DNA from: Musa acuminata AAA Group
Taxonomy: Eukaryota; Streptophyta; Magnoliopsida; Zingiberales; Musaceae
Assembly: GCF_036884655.1 (NCBI RefSeq)
Contig: NC_088347.1
Location: forward strand, 14,985,001 to 15,049,000
Length of the DNA stretch: 64,000 bases
Reading direction: 5' to 3'
In this document: positions 50,179 to 61,972 of the stretch, piece after piece
Position numbering within the stretch: the stretch's first letter is position 1
Layout of the letters: each line of letters opens with the position of its first letter
Program-made: the position numbers and the translations under genes
Notes under the pieces: generated by a model
Told to the model about the DNA's origin: nothing
What the model saw: only the letters and a program-made list of their open reading frames with translations
Database searches by the model: none

Positions 50179-52072
50179 TGTTAGGATCAAGAGCACTAAG
50201 AGGGGGGGGGGGGGGGGGTGAATTAGTGCAGCGGAAAACCTTCTACGATAAAAATCGCGTTCGTTCAATAAAAGTGATTTCGGTAAGAAAGTCGATTCGT
50301 AAATCACTTTAACTTTTGATTAAGCGAGATGCAGTTAAAGCAAGGATATAAAGACAGTTTGTAGTTATGATAGAAATCAAAACGTAAGCGCAAACTGAAA
50401 TATGATAATCGTACGATAAAACTGATTTACGTCTAAACGTCGATTCGGAAAGTGCAAAGCTTGAAACCCAATCGTATATGCGCAGAAAGCAGTAAGCTTT
50501 TCAGGAGGTTTGGAGTAAAGATAATATGCTCAAAGTAAATGCAAACTGAGATTTAGAGTGGTTCGGTCAATCTTGGCCTACTCCACTTTTGGCTTCCTCC
50601 ACTGACGAGGTCACCGACGTCAACTAGAGGCCTTCCTTCAATAAGCGAAGGCCAACCACCCTTTTACAGTTTCACTCCTTTTGACGGGTTTAGGAGACAA
50701 CCCTTACAGAATTTTCTCTCCTCTCTTTAAGGATCAGAACTTGGAAGAAAAGAGGGAGAAGAACTTTTGGCCTTTACAACAATTTTGAGCTCTAAGAATC
50801 ACATAATAAGATCAGGATTTTGGTGTGTTTGTGTGCCCTTTCAGTGCTGAATGGGTGGGGTATTTATAGGCCCCAACCCAGATTGAATTTGGAGCTCAAA
50901 ACTGTCAATTCCCGGAATTCCGGGATCTGACGGTTTCACCTCCTGACTGAGGCGGTTGCACCGCCTGGCAGAGCTCGAAGACTAAGCCTCTGGGCGGTGC
51001 CACCTCCTGTCAGGGGCGGTTGCACCTCCTGCCAGAGCTCGAAAACCGAGCTCAGGCGATGCCACCTCCTGTCAGGGGAAGTTGCACCGCCTAGTCTCGC
51101 TCAGAGACTGAGCCCAAGCAGTGCCACCTCCTGGCTGGGGCGGTTGCACCGCCTACTCTCGCTCGGAGACTTAGCCCAAGCGGTGTCACATCCTGGCTTG
51201 GGCGGTTCAACCGCTTGGCAGAAATCAGGGTCCGAATGGGTTGATCCATTCGGCCCAATTTGGGTTTTTCAGGGGCCCAATTGCCCCAAGATTAAGTTAA
51301 TGGGATCACCTCCCATTTCCAACTTAATCATTGTGCTAACTACGATATTTCCTAAGACATTTACTGCAACTTGCTCCAGTGCGTCAATCGCTTCTTTCGG
51401 CGAGCTTTCGGCGAACTTCCGTCGATCATCCGATGAACCCTCGGTGATGCTCCTGCGGACTTCCGGCAAACTCCTGGACTTGCGACGATCCACTTGGCGA
51501 GTTCCGATGAGCTTCTTTGGCAAGCTCATGGACTTCTCGGATTTGTTCCCGCAGAACCTCCGATGACTGTCCGAACTTCCGTCGAACTCTCGAACTCCCA
51601 ACGTGATCATTGTCTTGACTCCGGCGCAACTCCTGCTGCATATCTTATTTTCCATCGTAGTTAATCCTGCACACTTAAAACAAAACTTCGATCGAGATAA
51701 TTAATCCTAAGCAATTAACCAAGTTGTCCGGCATGTCATTGGTCCCTCGATGATTTGTCCGATTCTTCGGCGCATCGTCCTCTCCTGTAGCATATTGCCC
51801 AATCGGCCAGTTGACTCCGCAACTTCGATATCCTTGGCACAATACCCGCTCTTCTTGGCCTGATGCCTGAGTCCACGGCCCGAAGCCTTCTGTCGATACA
51901 TCGACCGATCCACTGGCCCGACGTCCAATCTTCTGACATGTTCCTCCGGCACAACATGATTTTCCTGCTTTAATTGTCTCATCCTGATCGAAGCATCCTG
52001 CGTCACTCAAAACACAGATTAAATCATAAACATATATCAAGTAGTTTCATCATCAAAATACGAGATTTAACA
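50179..52072 (-). repeat. 5' LTR of the gag-only Sirevirus
   Basis: Starts TGTTAGGATCAAGAGC with an uninterrupted G-run of about 17 at 50202-50218, carries the palindromic minisatellite at 50930-51225 and ends GAGATTTAACA, followed by the target GGATC. Confidence 0.93.
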
Positions 52073-53098
52073 GGATCTCTATCCAACAATCTCTCATGGG
52101 CTCTTATTGGATCTCATCCATGGGATCCAATAATTCAGGGGCTTATTGGATATCCAATAAGACAAGGGCTCCATCGAATATCTCATATCTGAACCTCTAC
52201 TTATCGCAATGCCTACCATATGTGTGTGACTCACTAGGCCTAATATCGAGTTAGCCGTGAGTCATACCTGTCAGAACTCCTTCTAACTTAGTGAATTATT
52301 ATCTCTGTAATAATTCACTTGACTCATTGATTACGGACGTACTAGGCCACTACGCCATAGTCCCCAGACGATACAAGGGAATCCAATTCATTGGACCTGT
52401 CTATCCTCAGTTACCGTATACCTATAGTCCCTCATCCATCTAATATCGCAGAGACCGTATATTGAGCATGGTATTGTCAGACCCATACGGTTTCTACTCG
52501 AGTCTTGCTCTAATCGAATTCTCCTGAAGAACTCTTTCTCTCTCAACCCAAATGACCCTGGCCAAGGATTTGTCTAAGCAAGAACACATGGGATATTCCT
52601 CTCATGACGTCGAGAGTGGATGATTCTCTATCGACACTCAATAGCCCTCGTAAGGTCGACTACCACTCTCAATGACCAGCTGTACTAGATCTGTGACTGC
52701 CAAACCTATAAGTCTGGTATCAAAGAGTGGAGTACTCATACAGGACATCCTTGGTGTCTCAAGTCTAAGGACCAGATATACCACTAGGACTATGGAATCT
52801 TTGTCTGACAATAAGGCATCATCAACTATCCAGCATTTCGTAAGCGGATCAATCAATGAACTCATTCTCCAATGAGCACCTGTACTGTATCCCTAGTGTC
52901 CCTACACGAGCAACTATGAGACCCGCTGCATCCATCATATGGATGGGTATACAGCACACTAGTTTGTCCGGTTATCACGATGTCCCTCTCGAGTAACCTA
53001 TGATCGGGATTATTTAGGATATGTGTTTAAAGGTGAATCGATCTCATTTTCGTGATCTCATCACGATCCGATTCCCATTGCACAAATCCAAGGACATC

Positions 53099-53166
<68 letters not shown>

Positions 53167-53274
53167 ATAGTTATAAAGTGATATATGTCAAAATATAATA
53201 AGCAAAAAGATTATGTATCAAGTCACACGTGTCATTACTCATGTGATTGGCTTGCTGGGCACCTATAACTAGCA
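52073..53274 (-). repeat. 5' LTR of the Angela-like element, second part
   Basis: Begins with the duplicated target GGATC, then continues the Angela LTR (CTCTATCCAACAATCTC) to CTATAACTAGCA. Contains (TA)n at 53103-53162, without the right inverted arm seen in the 38-kb copy. Confidence 0.92.
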
Positions 53275-54587
53275 GATGAAACACCACTCTAGGGCAGTCT
53301 ATCGCCTAGTAGCTCTCAAAGTCTACCAAATTCGTTAAAATTGGTGCACCATTATCTGGATCTTGGGCCTCTGCCTCTACTAGCACAATATCCACTGTGC
53401 ACCGCTCCCTTCATAGCAACTTGAATGGTAGCACTATGACATATTCTTCAAGAGTACTCATCTCCGTGTCCTCTTGCCCCATGCCAAGGCCTTCTAAACA
53501 ACTTCATCTCCGCAAGTTGAGTCGCCTTAGTTCCTCCGTCATATGCTTCTCTGAGGTAAGATGCATGTGCCTCGAAGCTCCCTTTGTATTTGGCTCTATG
53601 TCGGATGAGCCCGCTCCATTATAATGAGGGACTCATGGAACGATATGATCCTGCTCTTGCCTCTACAAGAGTTCATGTTCTTGACCTCTATCTAAGGAAA
53701 GCTCTATGCCTCCGCTCTATATTCCATCTTCTATGTTAGCTCCCTTTATACAGCTTGGGTACTTCGTCAAGTTACACCAAAGTTGCTTTGCTCATCGATT
53801 TGCATTGAGTTGATGATGGTCCTCACGCCCATCATTCCACGGGTCAGCCCTCCATTGAGTCCGATCTCTGTATCGACTCCAAGTGTGCCTTCATTTGCAT
53901 TGCCTTGGATCGCTCCCCCACTTGATATCGCAATGCATCCCCCAAATGTATTATCTCAAGCGAGATCATGCGACGACTCCTCGTTGCTCGCTTAGTTCAT
54001 TAAGCTTTTTGAAGTTATTTTTCTTTGAGGTACTCCTCCTCAACATGTGCAGTCTATTGTACATGGTTCTCCCTTTGGAGAGCCGAGACTTATCCCTCTT
54101 GGATATTTATTCCGTTGGAGCAACTTCTCTCTTCGCTTCTTTCTCTTTGAAAGTTTCGGAAACCACCATCCTCTTGGACTACTTTGCCTTACTGAACAAA
54201 CTGTGCATTGTTCTGCCTCTCGTAAACACACTTGCTAGATTGTAATTCTACGTCAATACAGCCCCCGCTACACCCCTCAAGGCCTAGCAACATGCTAAAC
54301 TTGCTACACATTTCAGCCTCCTACAGACGTATCCTTTTCATGCTGAAGAGAAAGTTTCAATGCTCCATGGTGTCAAGTTTCGGTCACCTTGGGATGGCCA
54401 CGAATACTCCATTGTTCGCATACAAGCCTTTGCATGAGTACCGAATTCTTTGAGTTAGCAATTCCCCTCACCTCTATGAGCTTTGCATAACTCTTTCGGT
54501 CGTTGAACAACCCATTATGCCTTACATGATCTTATCCTTTACCAAGCGCCTCGCCTGCCTTGAGCACCATCAAGTATGGTTGCCACG
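53275..54587. other. Unclassified repeat-like host DNA, right of the Angela element
   Basis: Starts with the GATGA target copy and continues the sequence broken at 36801. CT-rich on the plus strand, with short frames (for example 53397-53624 and 53883-54245) that match nothing I recognise. Minus-strand translation gives charged but interrupted peptide. It ends abruptly at a truncated Sirevirus LTR. Confidence 0.5.
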
Positions 54588-56075
54588 TTGAGTGACGTAG
54601 GATGCTTCGATTAGGGAGAGACTTTTAAAGCAGGAAAAATCATGTTGGGCCAGAGAAACATGTCAGAAGATTGGACATCCCGTCGAAGGATCGGTCGACG
54701 TATCGACAGAAGGCTTCAGGCCAAGATTTCGGGCATCAGGCCAAGAAGAGCGGATATTGTGCCAAGGATATCAGAGTTACGAAGGTCAACTAGTCGATTG
54801 GGCAATAAGCCACAAGAAAGGACGATGTGCCGAAGAATCGAACGAAGTGTCGATGGACCAATGACATGCCGGACAACATGATTCATGCTTAGTAATAATT
54901 GTCTAGATCAAAGTGTGTTTTACATATGCAGGATTAACTATGATAGCAAGGCATAAAGCAAAATGAAGTCCCAGAATCGAGAACGCGATTTTGTTGGGAG
55001 TTCGAGAGTTCGTCGAAAGTCCGGACGTTCGTCGGAAGTTCTATCAGAATTGATTGAGAAGTCTAGGAGCTTGCCAAAGAAGCTCATCGGAACATGCCAA
55101 GAAGATCATCGTGAAGTCTAGGAGCTTACCGGGAATCCGCTGGAATATTGCCGAGTGATCGTCGGAAGTTCGTTGGAAGAATCACCGGAAGCTCGCCAGA
55201 AGAAATTAGACTTATGGACTTGTTTAGCTTAGTAAATCTCTTAGAATTCGTAGTTAGCACATAATTGAGATTGGAATTAGGCCAACCCAATTAGGGGCCA
55301 GTTTGGCCCATGTATAAACTATGTTGGGCCTAATGAAAAAGCCCAAACAGTGACCCAAGAGATGACACCGTCGTGGCATAGTCTCTGAGACTATGTCAGG
55401 TAGTGGTACCGCCCAGACACAGTCTCCGAGAGGTTGTAGGTGATGGTACGACCCAGTGTCAGACTAACACTAGCGATGGTACCGCCTGTACCCAAGAAAC
55501 CCGGGATGAGATATTTTTAGGCTCCAAGTTTGAATCAACTTGAGGCCTATAAATACCCATCTCATCCCTGGTTAAGATACATAAGTATTGAGAGTAAAAA
55601 AGAAAAGAAACGCTACTGCAATCTTGTGTGAACTCCTCTCCTTCTTCTAAGTGTTAGAATAGTTTGAGAGAGGAGTAAGTGGGGGGTGTAAGGGTTATCT
55701 CCTAAACCTAGTAAAAGGAGAATCAAGTTATAAAAGGTGGTTGTCTTCGCCTATTGAAGGAAGACCGATAGTGGATGTTGGTGGCCTCGATGGAAGAGGA
55801 ATCGACAGAGTGGATGTAGGTCACGACGACTGAACCACGATAAAATCTGGTTTGCATTTTGTCTTAAGCAATTTACTTTAACTGAAAACCACTTTACTTA
55901 CTTACTGCTTTCAATACATTTATGAATGTGTTTCAAGTTAAGATCTTTACGAAACGATTTTTGTCGAAATCAGTTTTAATCGAAATGAAATGATTTGAAT
56001 TTATGATTTTACTGCAGCACTAATTCAACCCCACCCCCCCCCCCACCCTCTTAGTGCCGACTCATTCCTAATATC
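54588..56075 (+). repeat. Sirevirus LTR, left end truncated
   Basis: Plus-oriented copy starting inside the LTR (GTTGAGTGACGTAGGATGCTT) and running to a C-run (about 56030-56045), CTTAGTGCCGACTCATTCCTAATA. It is the reverse complement of the LTR type at 30017-34476. Inner palindromes are degraded (GGTGGTACCGCC-like, 55400-55480). Confidence 0.82.
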
Positions 56076-56358
56076 ATCATCAAAATCCAAGATTCAAAAA
56101 AGAGGGGGAAGGTATGATGATGATTTGAATCATACATGATGCACTTTGATGTTTTGAAATTATGATTATGTATGCAATACTCATGATTTTACTATGATAA
56201 TGTATATAATATATTATATATAATGTGAATCATGATTAAAATTGTTTTGATTGGAATTCAATTTGAATTCAAGGTTCATTTCAATATGGCATATTGATAG
56301 GGGGAGTTTAGTTTAAACTCCATCATTAATTGGTTGTCATCATCAAAAAGAGGGAGAT
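56076..56358 (+). other. Sirevirus 3' interior piece with PPT
   Basis: After a 24-bp inverted copy of an LTR start (TCATCATCAAAATCCAAG..., 56076-56099), AT-rich interior follows with AAGAGGGGGAAGG (56093), TAGGGGGAGTTTAG (near 56310) and the terminal AAAAAGAGGGAGAT directly before the next LTR. The same order is seen at 61640-61972. Confidence 0.7.
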
Positions 56359-59115
56359 TGTTGAATCTTAGATTTTGATGATGAAATCAATTGATAAAGT
56401 TATGATCTAATCAGTATTTTGAGTAATGTAGGACTAACCTCAATCAAGGAAAGGCAAATTGATTAGTGCAGGACGAATCAAACGTTAGGCCGGAGTAGAA
56501 CATGTCAGAAGATTTGACGTCGGGCTGGAGGACTGGTCGACGTGTTAGAAGGACTTCGTTCCATGAGTTCGACTATTGGGTTGAAGGATCGGATATTGCA
56601 CCAAGGAAATCAGAAATTGCGAGAGTCAATATATCGATTGGGCAATATGCCGAAGGAGAAGACGATGCATCGAAGGATCGGATGAAGCGTCGGATGAACT
56701 AATGACATGCTAGATAATATAGGGTTCGCGTTTATAATCAATTATGTCTAGATCGAGTTAGTTTAGGTCTAATTGAGTTAGTATTGGGTTAAAATAATGT
56801 CAACTCAATTAGGGGCCCATTGGGCCTAAGGTGGGGCTATTTTGAGCTAAGTGAGGCCCATGTAGTAACGCTCAGTAGGCTCAAGCAGTGGGCGGTGGTA
56901 CTGCTAGTCATAGGTGCCCAATAAGCCAATCATGTGAGTGATGACACGTGTGACTTGATACAGAATCTTTTTGCTTATTATATTTTGGCGTATATCACTT
57001 TATAACTATTGCATAAATACATACATACATATATATATATATATATTGTGATGTCCTTGGATTTGTGCAATGAGAATCGGATCGTGATGAGATCACGATA
57101 ATGAGATCGATTCACCTTTAAACACATATCCTAAATAATCCCAGTCATAGGTTACTCGAGAGGGACATCGTGATAACCGGACAAACTAGTGTGCTGTATA
57201 CCCGTCCATATGATGGATGCAGCTGGTCTCATAGCTGCTCATGTAGGGACACTAGGGATACAGTACAAGTGCTCATTAGAGAATGAGTTCACTGATTGAT
57301 CCGCTTACGGAATGCTGGATGGTTGATGATGCCTTATTGTCAGACAGCGATTCCGTAGTCCTAGTAATGTATCTGGTCCTTAGACTTGAGACACCAAGGA
57401 TGTCCTATATGAGTGCTCCACTCTTTGATACCAGACTTATAGGTTTGGTTGTCCCAGATCTAGTACAACTGGTCATTGGGAGTGGTAGTCGACCTTACAA
57501 GAGCTATTGAGTGTCGATAGAGGATCATCCACTCTCAGCGTCATGAGAGGAATATCTTATGTGTTCTTGCTCAGACAAATCCCTGGCCAGGGTCATTCGG
57601 GTTGAGAGAGAAAGAGTTCTTCGGGAGAATCTGATTAGAGCGAGACTTGAGTAGAAACCGTATGGGTCTGACAACACCATGCTCGATATACGATCTCTGG
57701 GATATTAGATGGATGAGGGACTATAGGTACACGGTAACTGAGGACAGACAGGTCCAATGGATTGGATTCCCCTGTATCGTCTAGGGACTACGGCGTAGTG
57801 GCCTAGTACGTCCGTAGTCGATGAGTCGAGTGAATTATTACAAAGATAATAATTCACTGAGTTAGAAGGAGTTCTGATAGGTATGACTCACGGCCAGCTC
57901 GATATTGGGCCTAGAGGGTCACACACATATGGTAGGCATTGCGATGAGTAGAGGTTCAGATATGAGATATCCGACGGAGCCCTTGTCTTATTGGATGCAG
58001 ATCCAATACCCACTAGGGGGGACCCATTAGGGTTTGATAGGGGGCCTCTATAAATAGGAGGGATTCAGAGCCTCATAGGCTAGAGTCTTTGCTTGCCTTT
58101 CCTATTCTCCTCTTCCTCTCCACCTCAGAGCAGGCCTAGAGTTTTGAGGAGCGTCGTCGCAACCCTGCTGTGTGGATCACCACTAGAGAGGAGGACGCTT
58201 GACCTCCTTCACCCTCTCCTAAGGATCTGCAAAGAAACAGGGATATACGATCTCCCTATATAACACAATCTACTCTATACGCAGTTTTAAGTTTCACGGA
58301 TTTTCTGCACCAATCTTCGCACGACGACGAACATCTCTTTGGGAATCGGGGATTTTGTTTTCTTATTCTTCCGCTGCGCATGTGATGTCGCCCCCATGAT
58401 TACCCAACAGGTACTATCCAAACCGATGATGGTATCGCCCAGTGTTAGTGTCAGACTGAGCGGTGGTACTGCCTAGTGTCAAATTGACAAGTGATGGTAT
58501 CACTAATTGTCAGTTTGTCATACGGTGGTAACACCCAATACTAGTAGTGATACCGCTAGTACCCCGAAAACCTAGGATGAGACCATTTTGGTTCTAAATT
58601 TAAATCTATTTGGGGCTTATAAAACCCCTACTCATCCCTGCATGGTTAGCACATCAATTGAGAAAAAAACTTGGGGGAAAACGTTGTTGTTATCTTGTGA
58701 TAATTCTCCTCTTCTAGCTTTAAGTGTTGATTTCAATTTAAGAGAGGGGTGAGTGGATTGTAAAGGTTGTCTCCAAAACTTGTGAAAAATAGAAAGAATT
58801 GTAAAAGGGTAGTTGGTTTTCGCACATTGAAGGAAAATCGTTAGTGGATGCCAGTGGCCTCGATAGAAGAGGAATCAAGAATGGACGTAGGTCACAACAA
58901 ATGAACCACTATAAAACTCGGTTTGTATTTCTATTTTGCTTTTCATTGTCATTGATATTGCTTTAATTGCTTATTGCACTTATTCTAAGTCAGGCACACC
59001 TTTAACATTTCCAACATGGTTTTTATCGAACGAAAGTTTTCGAATCGTCGACGTTTTTATCGAAGCACTAATTCACCCCCACCCCCTTCTCTTAGTGCTG
59101 ATTTCGGTCCTAACA
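56359..59115 (+). repeat. 5' LTR of the second gag-only Sirevirus, carrying a solo LTR
   Basis: Starts TGTTGAATCTTAGATTTTG and ends a C-run region (59077-59088) then GGTCCTAACA. Without the solo LTR and one target copy it is about 1.24 kb. Confidence 0.88.
56902..58409 (+). mobile_element. Solo LTR of the Angela-like family, intact, opposite orientation
   Basis: From TGCTAGTCATAGGTGCCC to TTACCCAACA, the reverse complement of the LTRs at 36802 and 43894. The perfect target duplication GGTAC lies at 56897-56901 and 58410-58414. No interior is left, as after LTR-LTR recombination. The open frame 57283-57510 has no independent support. Confidence 0.94.
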
Positions 59116-60106
59116 AGTCTTTCTATCATTCATCTTTCTATGTTCAATGGGATGAACTACTCATATTGAAAAACTCGAATGAGAGCTTTCTTGCTTTCTA
59201 TGAATTTTGATTTATGGAATATTATTGAAAGCGGTTTTTAAATGTCTTCCAGACCAATAAATGAATGAAATGATTTGGAGAAGAAGACTTTTTCTTTGAA
59301 TGCTGGAGTTATGAATACTCTATTTTGTGCTTTGAACAAAAATGAGTTTAATTGTATTTCTTTATGTGAAGATTTGGCATACACTAGAAGTAACTCATGA
59401 AGGTACGAATAGAGTTAAAGAGTCTAAAATAAATCTTTTGATGTATGATTTTGAACTATTTCGAATAAAACCAAGCGAAACCATTGTTAACATGTATACT
59501 TATTTTACGAATGTCATTAATGGCTTAAAAGCTTTTGGTAAATATTTTTTGAATCTTGAACTTGTTAATAAAGTTTTATGATCTCTTTCTAAAAATTGGG
59601 ATTTGAAAGTAATTGCAATACAAGAGGCAATGGACTTAAACAATTTTCCGCTAGAAGAACTTATCAGTTCATTAATGACATATGAAATGACTTGTATGGC
59701 ATATGACGAACTTGAGAATAACCTTCCAAAGAATAGGAAAGATTTGACACTTAGAACAAAAGAAGACCAATCGAGCGAGAGCTCAAATAATGATGACTTT
59801 GAACTTCTCATAAATAAATTTAAAAGGTTCATAAAATAAGAATCAAAAAATAAAAATGAACTTAAAAGGGGCAAAACAACTTGCTATGAACGTAGTCAGC
59901 TATGGCACTTCAAAAGTGAATGTCCGCATGTAAAGAAGAAGCTACAAAAAAAAAAAGCACACAAGATGACTTGGGACGATTCAAGTGCATCCGAAGACGA
60001 TGAGTAAACCGACAAAGAAGAGGTGGCGAACTATGTCTTGGTGGCTTTTGATAACAAGATAAATGACTCAACCAAAACTTCTTTACTTTACTATGAAATT
60101 ACTTGA
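59116..60106 (+). pseudogene. Sirevirus gag relic
   Basis: Reads SMFNGMNYSY, then after stops LNAGVMNTLFCALNKNEFN, WHTLEVTHEGTNRVKESKINLLMYDFELFRIKPSETI, LPLEELI-type block (FPLEELISSLMTYEM) and a decayed knuckle CYERSQLWHFKSEC (second Cys replaced by Arg). It ends LLYYEIT with the same stop context (GAAATTACTTGATG) as the gag at 49178. Frameshifts near 59370 and several stops make it dead. It begins directly after the LTR end, so the PBS and start codon are lost. Confidence 0.87.
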
Positions 60107-61972
60107 TGTATTTCATGAATTATTTTAAAATTAGTATATAAAATATATAAAAAAAGGGGGGGGAGGGGGAGGGGTATATAATGCTTCTCTTTCTAGTGAT
60201 TTTGAAAAATTAAAAAAAGTATGACTATTGCATGTTAACTCCTAGCACTAAGTATAAAGAGTTAGATTCACTTAAGAAAAAAAATGTATTGCTACAACTA
60301 AAAAAAAGATTTTAATTGAAAATACTTTATGTTTAATAAAATCATGTTTGATGATTTAATTATGCATGATGATTTGAAGTAATGATGATTTTTGTGATTT
60401 ATAGTTTATTGATCTTGATGGTTTTTATGATAAAATTTGCCTTTCATTTTTAAATGATTGTGCATATTTTTATTTGGCATAAAAGACAAAGACATACTTA
60501 TATGAAATAAATTACATAATTGAAACACATAAAAAGAGAATGCATTTTTCTTAAAAATTTCTCTATCTTATCGGATTTTCAATAAAAGATTGATAAATCT
60601 ATTTATGTCATTTTAAATCTCTTGAAAGTGATTTTGATTATTTAATGATTTGAATTTAAATAAGTTTTTATCCTAATCATGATCTTGATTTCTCAATATT
60701 TGATACTTGAGATTTTTTTGTGAGTCAAAATATCTTATTTGATATCTTATGTTTCTCTTTGTCATTTATTAAAGAGAAAAATTATCCATATGAATCATGA
60801 TTTCTCTTGATTTCTAAGAATTATAACTTAAAATATTTAATATATAAATCATGATATTGACAACTTGAGATTTCTTATATATGAATCAAGATTTTTTATT
60901 CTCTTATGTTGCGTTTTGCTATTTACTAAAGAGAATATCTTTTTTAGAATTCATGACTTAATATTTCCCTTACTTTGGTTTCCTAAGATTTCTTTTCATT
61001 TTTTTTTAAGGTGATCAAAATGAATCATGTCTTTTGGTATTCACATGATCTTTGATATTATATCTTTTTTTATATAATTTTCATTATATATAATTCTTTT
61101 ATATTTATGGTTGTATACCTTATGTGATGCTTAGAGAATTGATGTATAGAAAAAAGAAGTACAACATTCTAATATTCCCTTTTTTTTTTATAATGACAAA
61201 GGGGGAGATAAAATTGCTACCTTAAATATCTCAAAGAGAAGGAAATATTACTAACTTGCACATTGTAAAGAAAAGTAAAATTGCTAGCTTGCATATTCTA
61301 AAATGATGTAAAATTTACTAGCTTGCATGTTCTAAAATGATGTAAAACTTGCAAAATTTGCTAGCTTGCAAATTGCAAAAGGAAGAAAAAATTACTATGT
61401 TGCCTATCTCAAGAAGTAAAACTTGTAAACTTATCTCAAAAGAGAATAAGAATTGCTAGCTTGCAATCTCAAGAGAAGCAAAAGGACTATCTTGCTCATC
61501 TCAAAGAGGCAAAGAATTGCTAAACTTGCACATCTCTAAAACTTGCTAGTTTACATGTTCAAAACTTACTATATTACTAGCTTGCATGCTTCAAAAATTT
61601 TCTAGTTGCACTTTTTCTCCTTTGTTGTTGATGCCAAAGGAGGAGAAGTTATGATGATAATATGAAATTATGCATGAAATACTCATGATATTATGATGAT
61701 GCATACAATGAAAAGTTATGATGATCATACATGGTAGGATGTAATATACTTTGATATTTTTTATACCATGATGATTTGAAATATTTATGATTTAGAATGA
61801 TTCATGCAATAATGTGATTAATTGGTTCTTTCAATATTCATGATGCATGTAATGATGAAATAATCATACTTTTTTAAATTCAAAGTTTCTATCAATATGA
61901 TATATTGATAGGGGGAGTTTAGTTTAAACTTTGTCATCAATTGGTTGTCATCATAAAAAAAAAAAAAAGATT
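60107..61972 (+). other. Non-coding interior of the second gag-only Sirevirus
   Basis: AT-rich. A degenerate array of TTGCTAGCTTGCA motifs at 61200-61620 mirrors 46480-47290. Purine tracts occur near 61199 (AAGGGGGAGATAA), 61638 and 61912. An A-run (61958-61971) lies where the PPT should be. No pol motif was found. Confidence 0.78.

Larger units (their letters stand above)
44289..52072 (-). mobile_element. Gag-only Sirevirus-type element with intact borders
   Basis: LTRs 44289-46172 and 50179-52072 (about 1.89 kb each, visibly very similar), PBS at 50165-50176, and the perfect target duplication GGATC (44284-44288 and 52073-52077). The interior is only about 4 kb and codes just for gag (49178-50128). 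The remaining 3 kb is AT-rich, non-coding and ends in a PPT. Protease, integrase, RT and RNase H are absent. It is inserted in the Angela-like 5' LTR and so is younger. It would depend on an autonomous Sirevirus for enzymes. Confidence 0.92.

Noticed and set aside
57283..57510. 75-codon frame repeated at 32284, 37812 and 52638
   Set aside because: The same stretch of the Angela-family LTR in each copy; non-coding repeat, frame not conserved in all copies.
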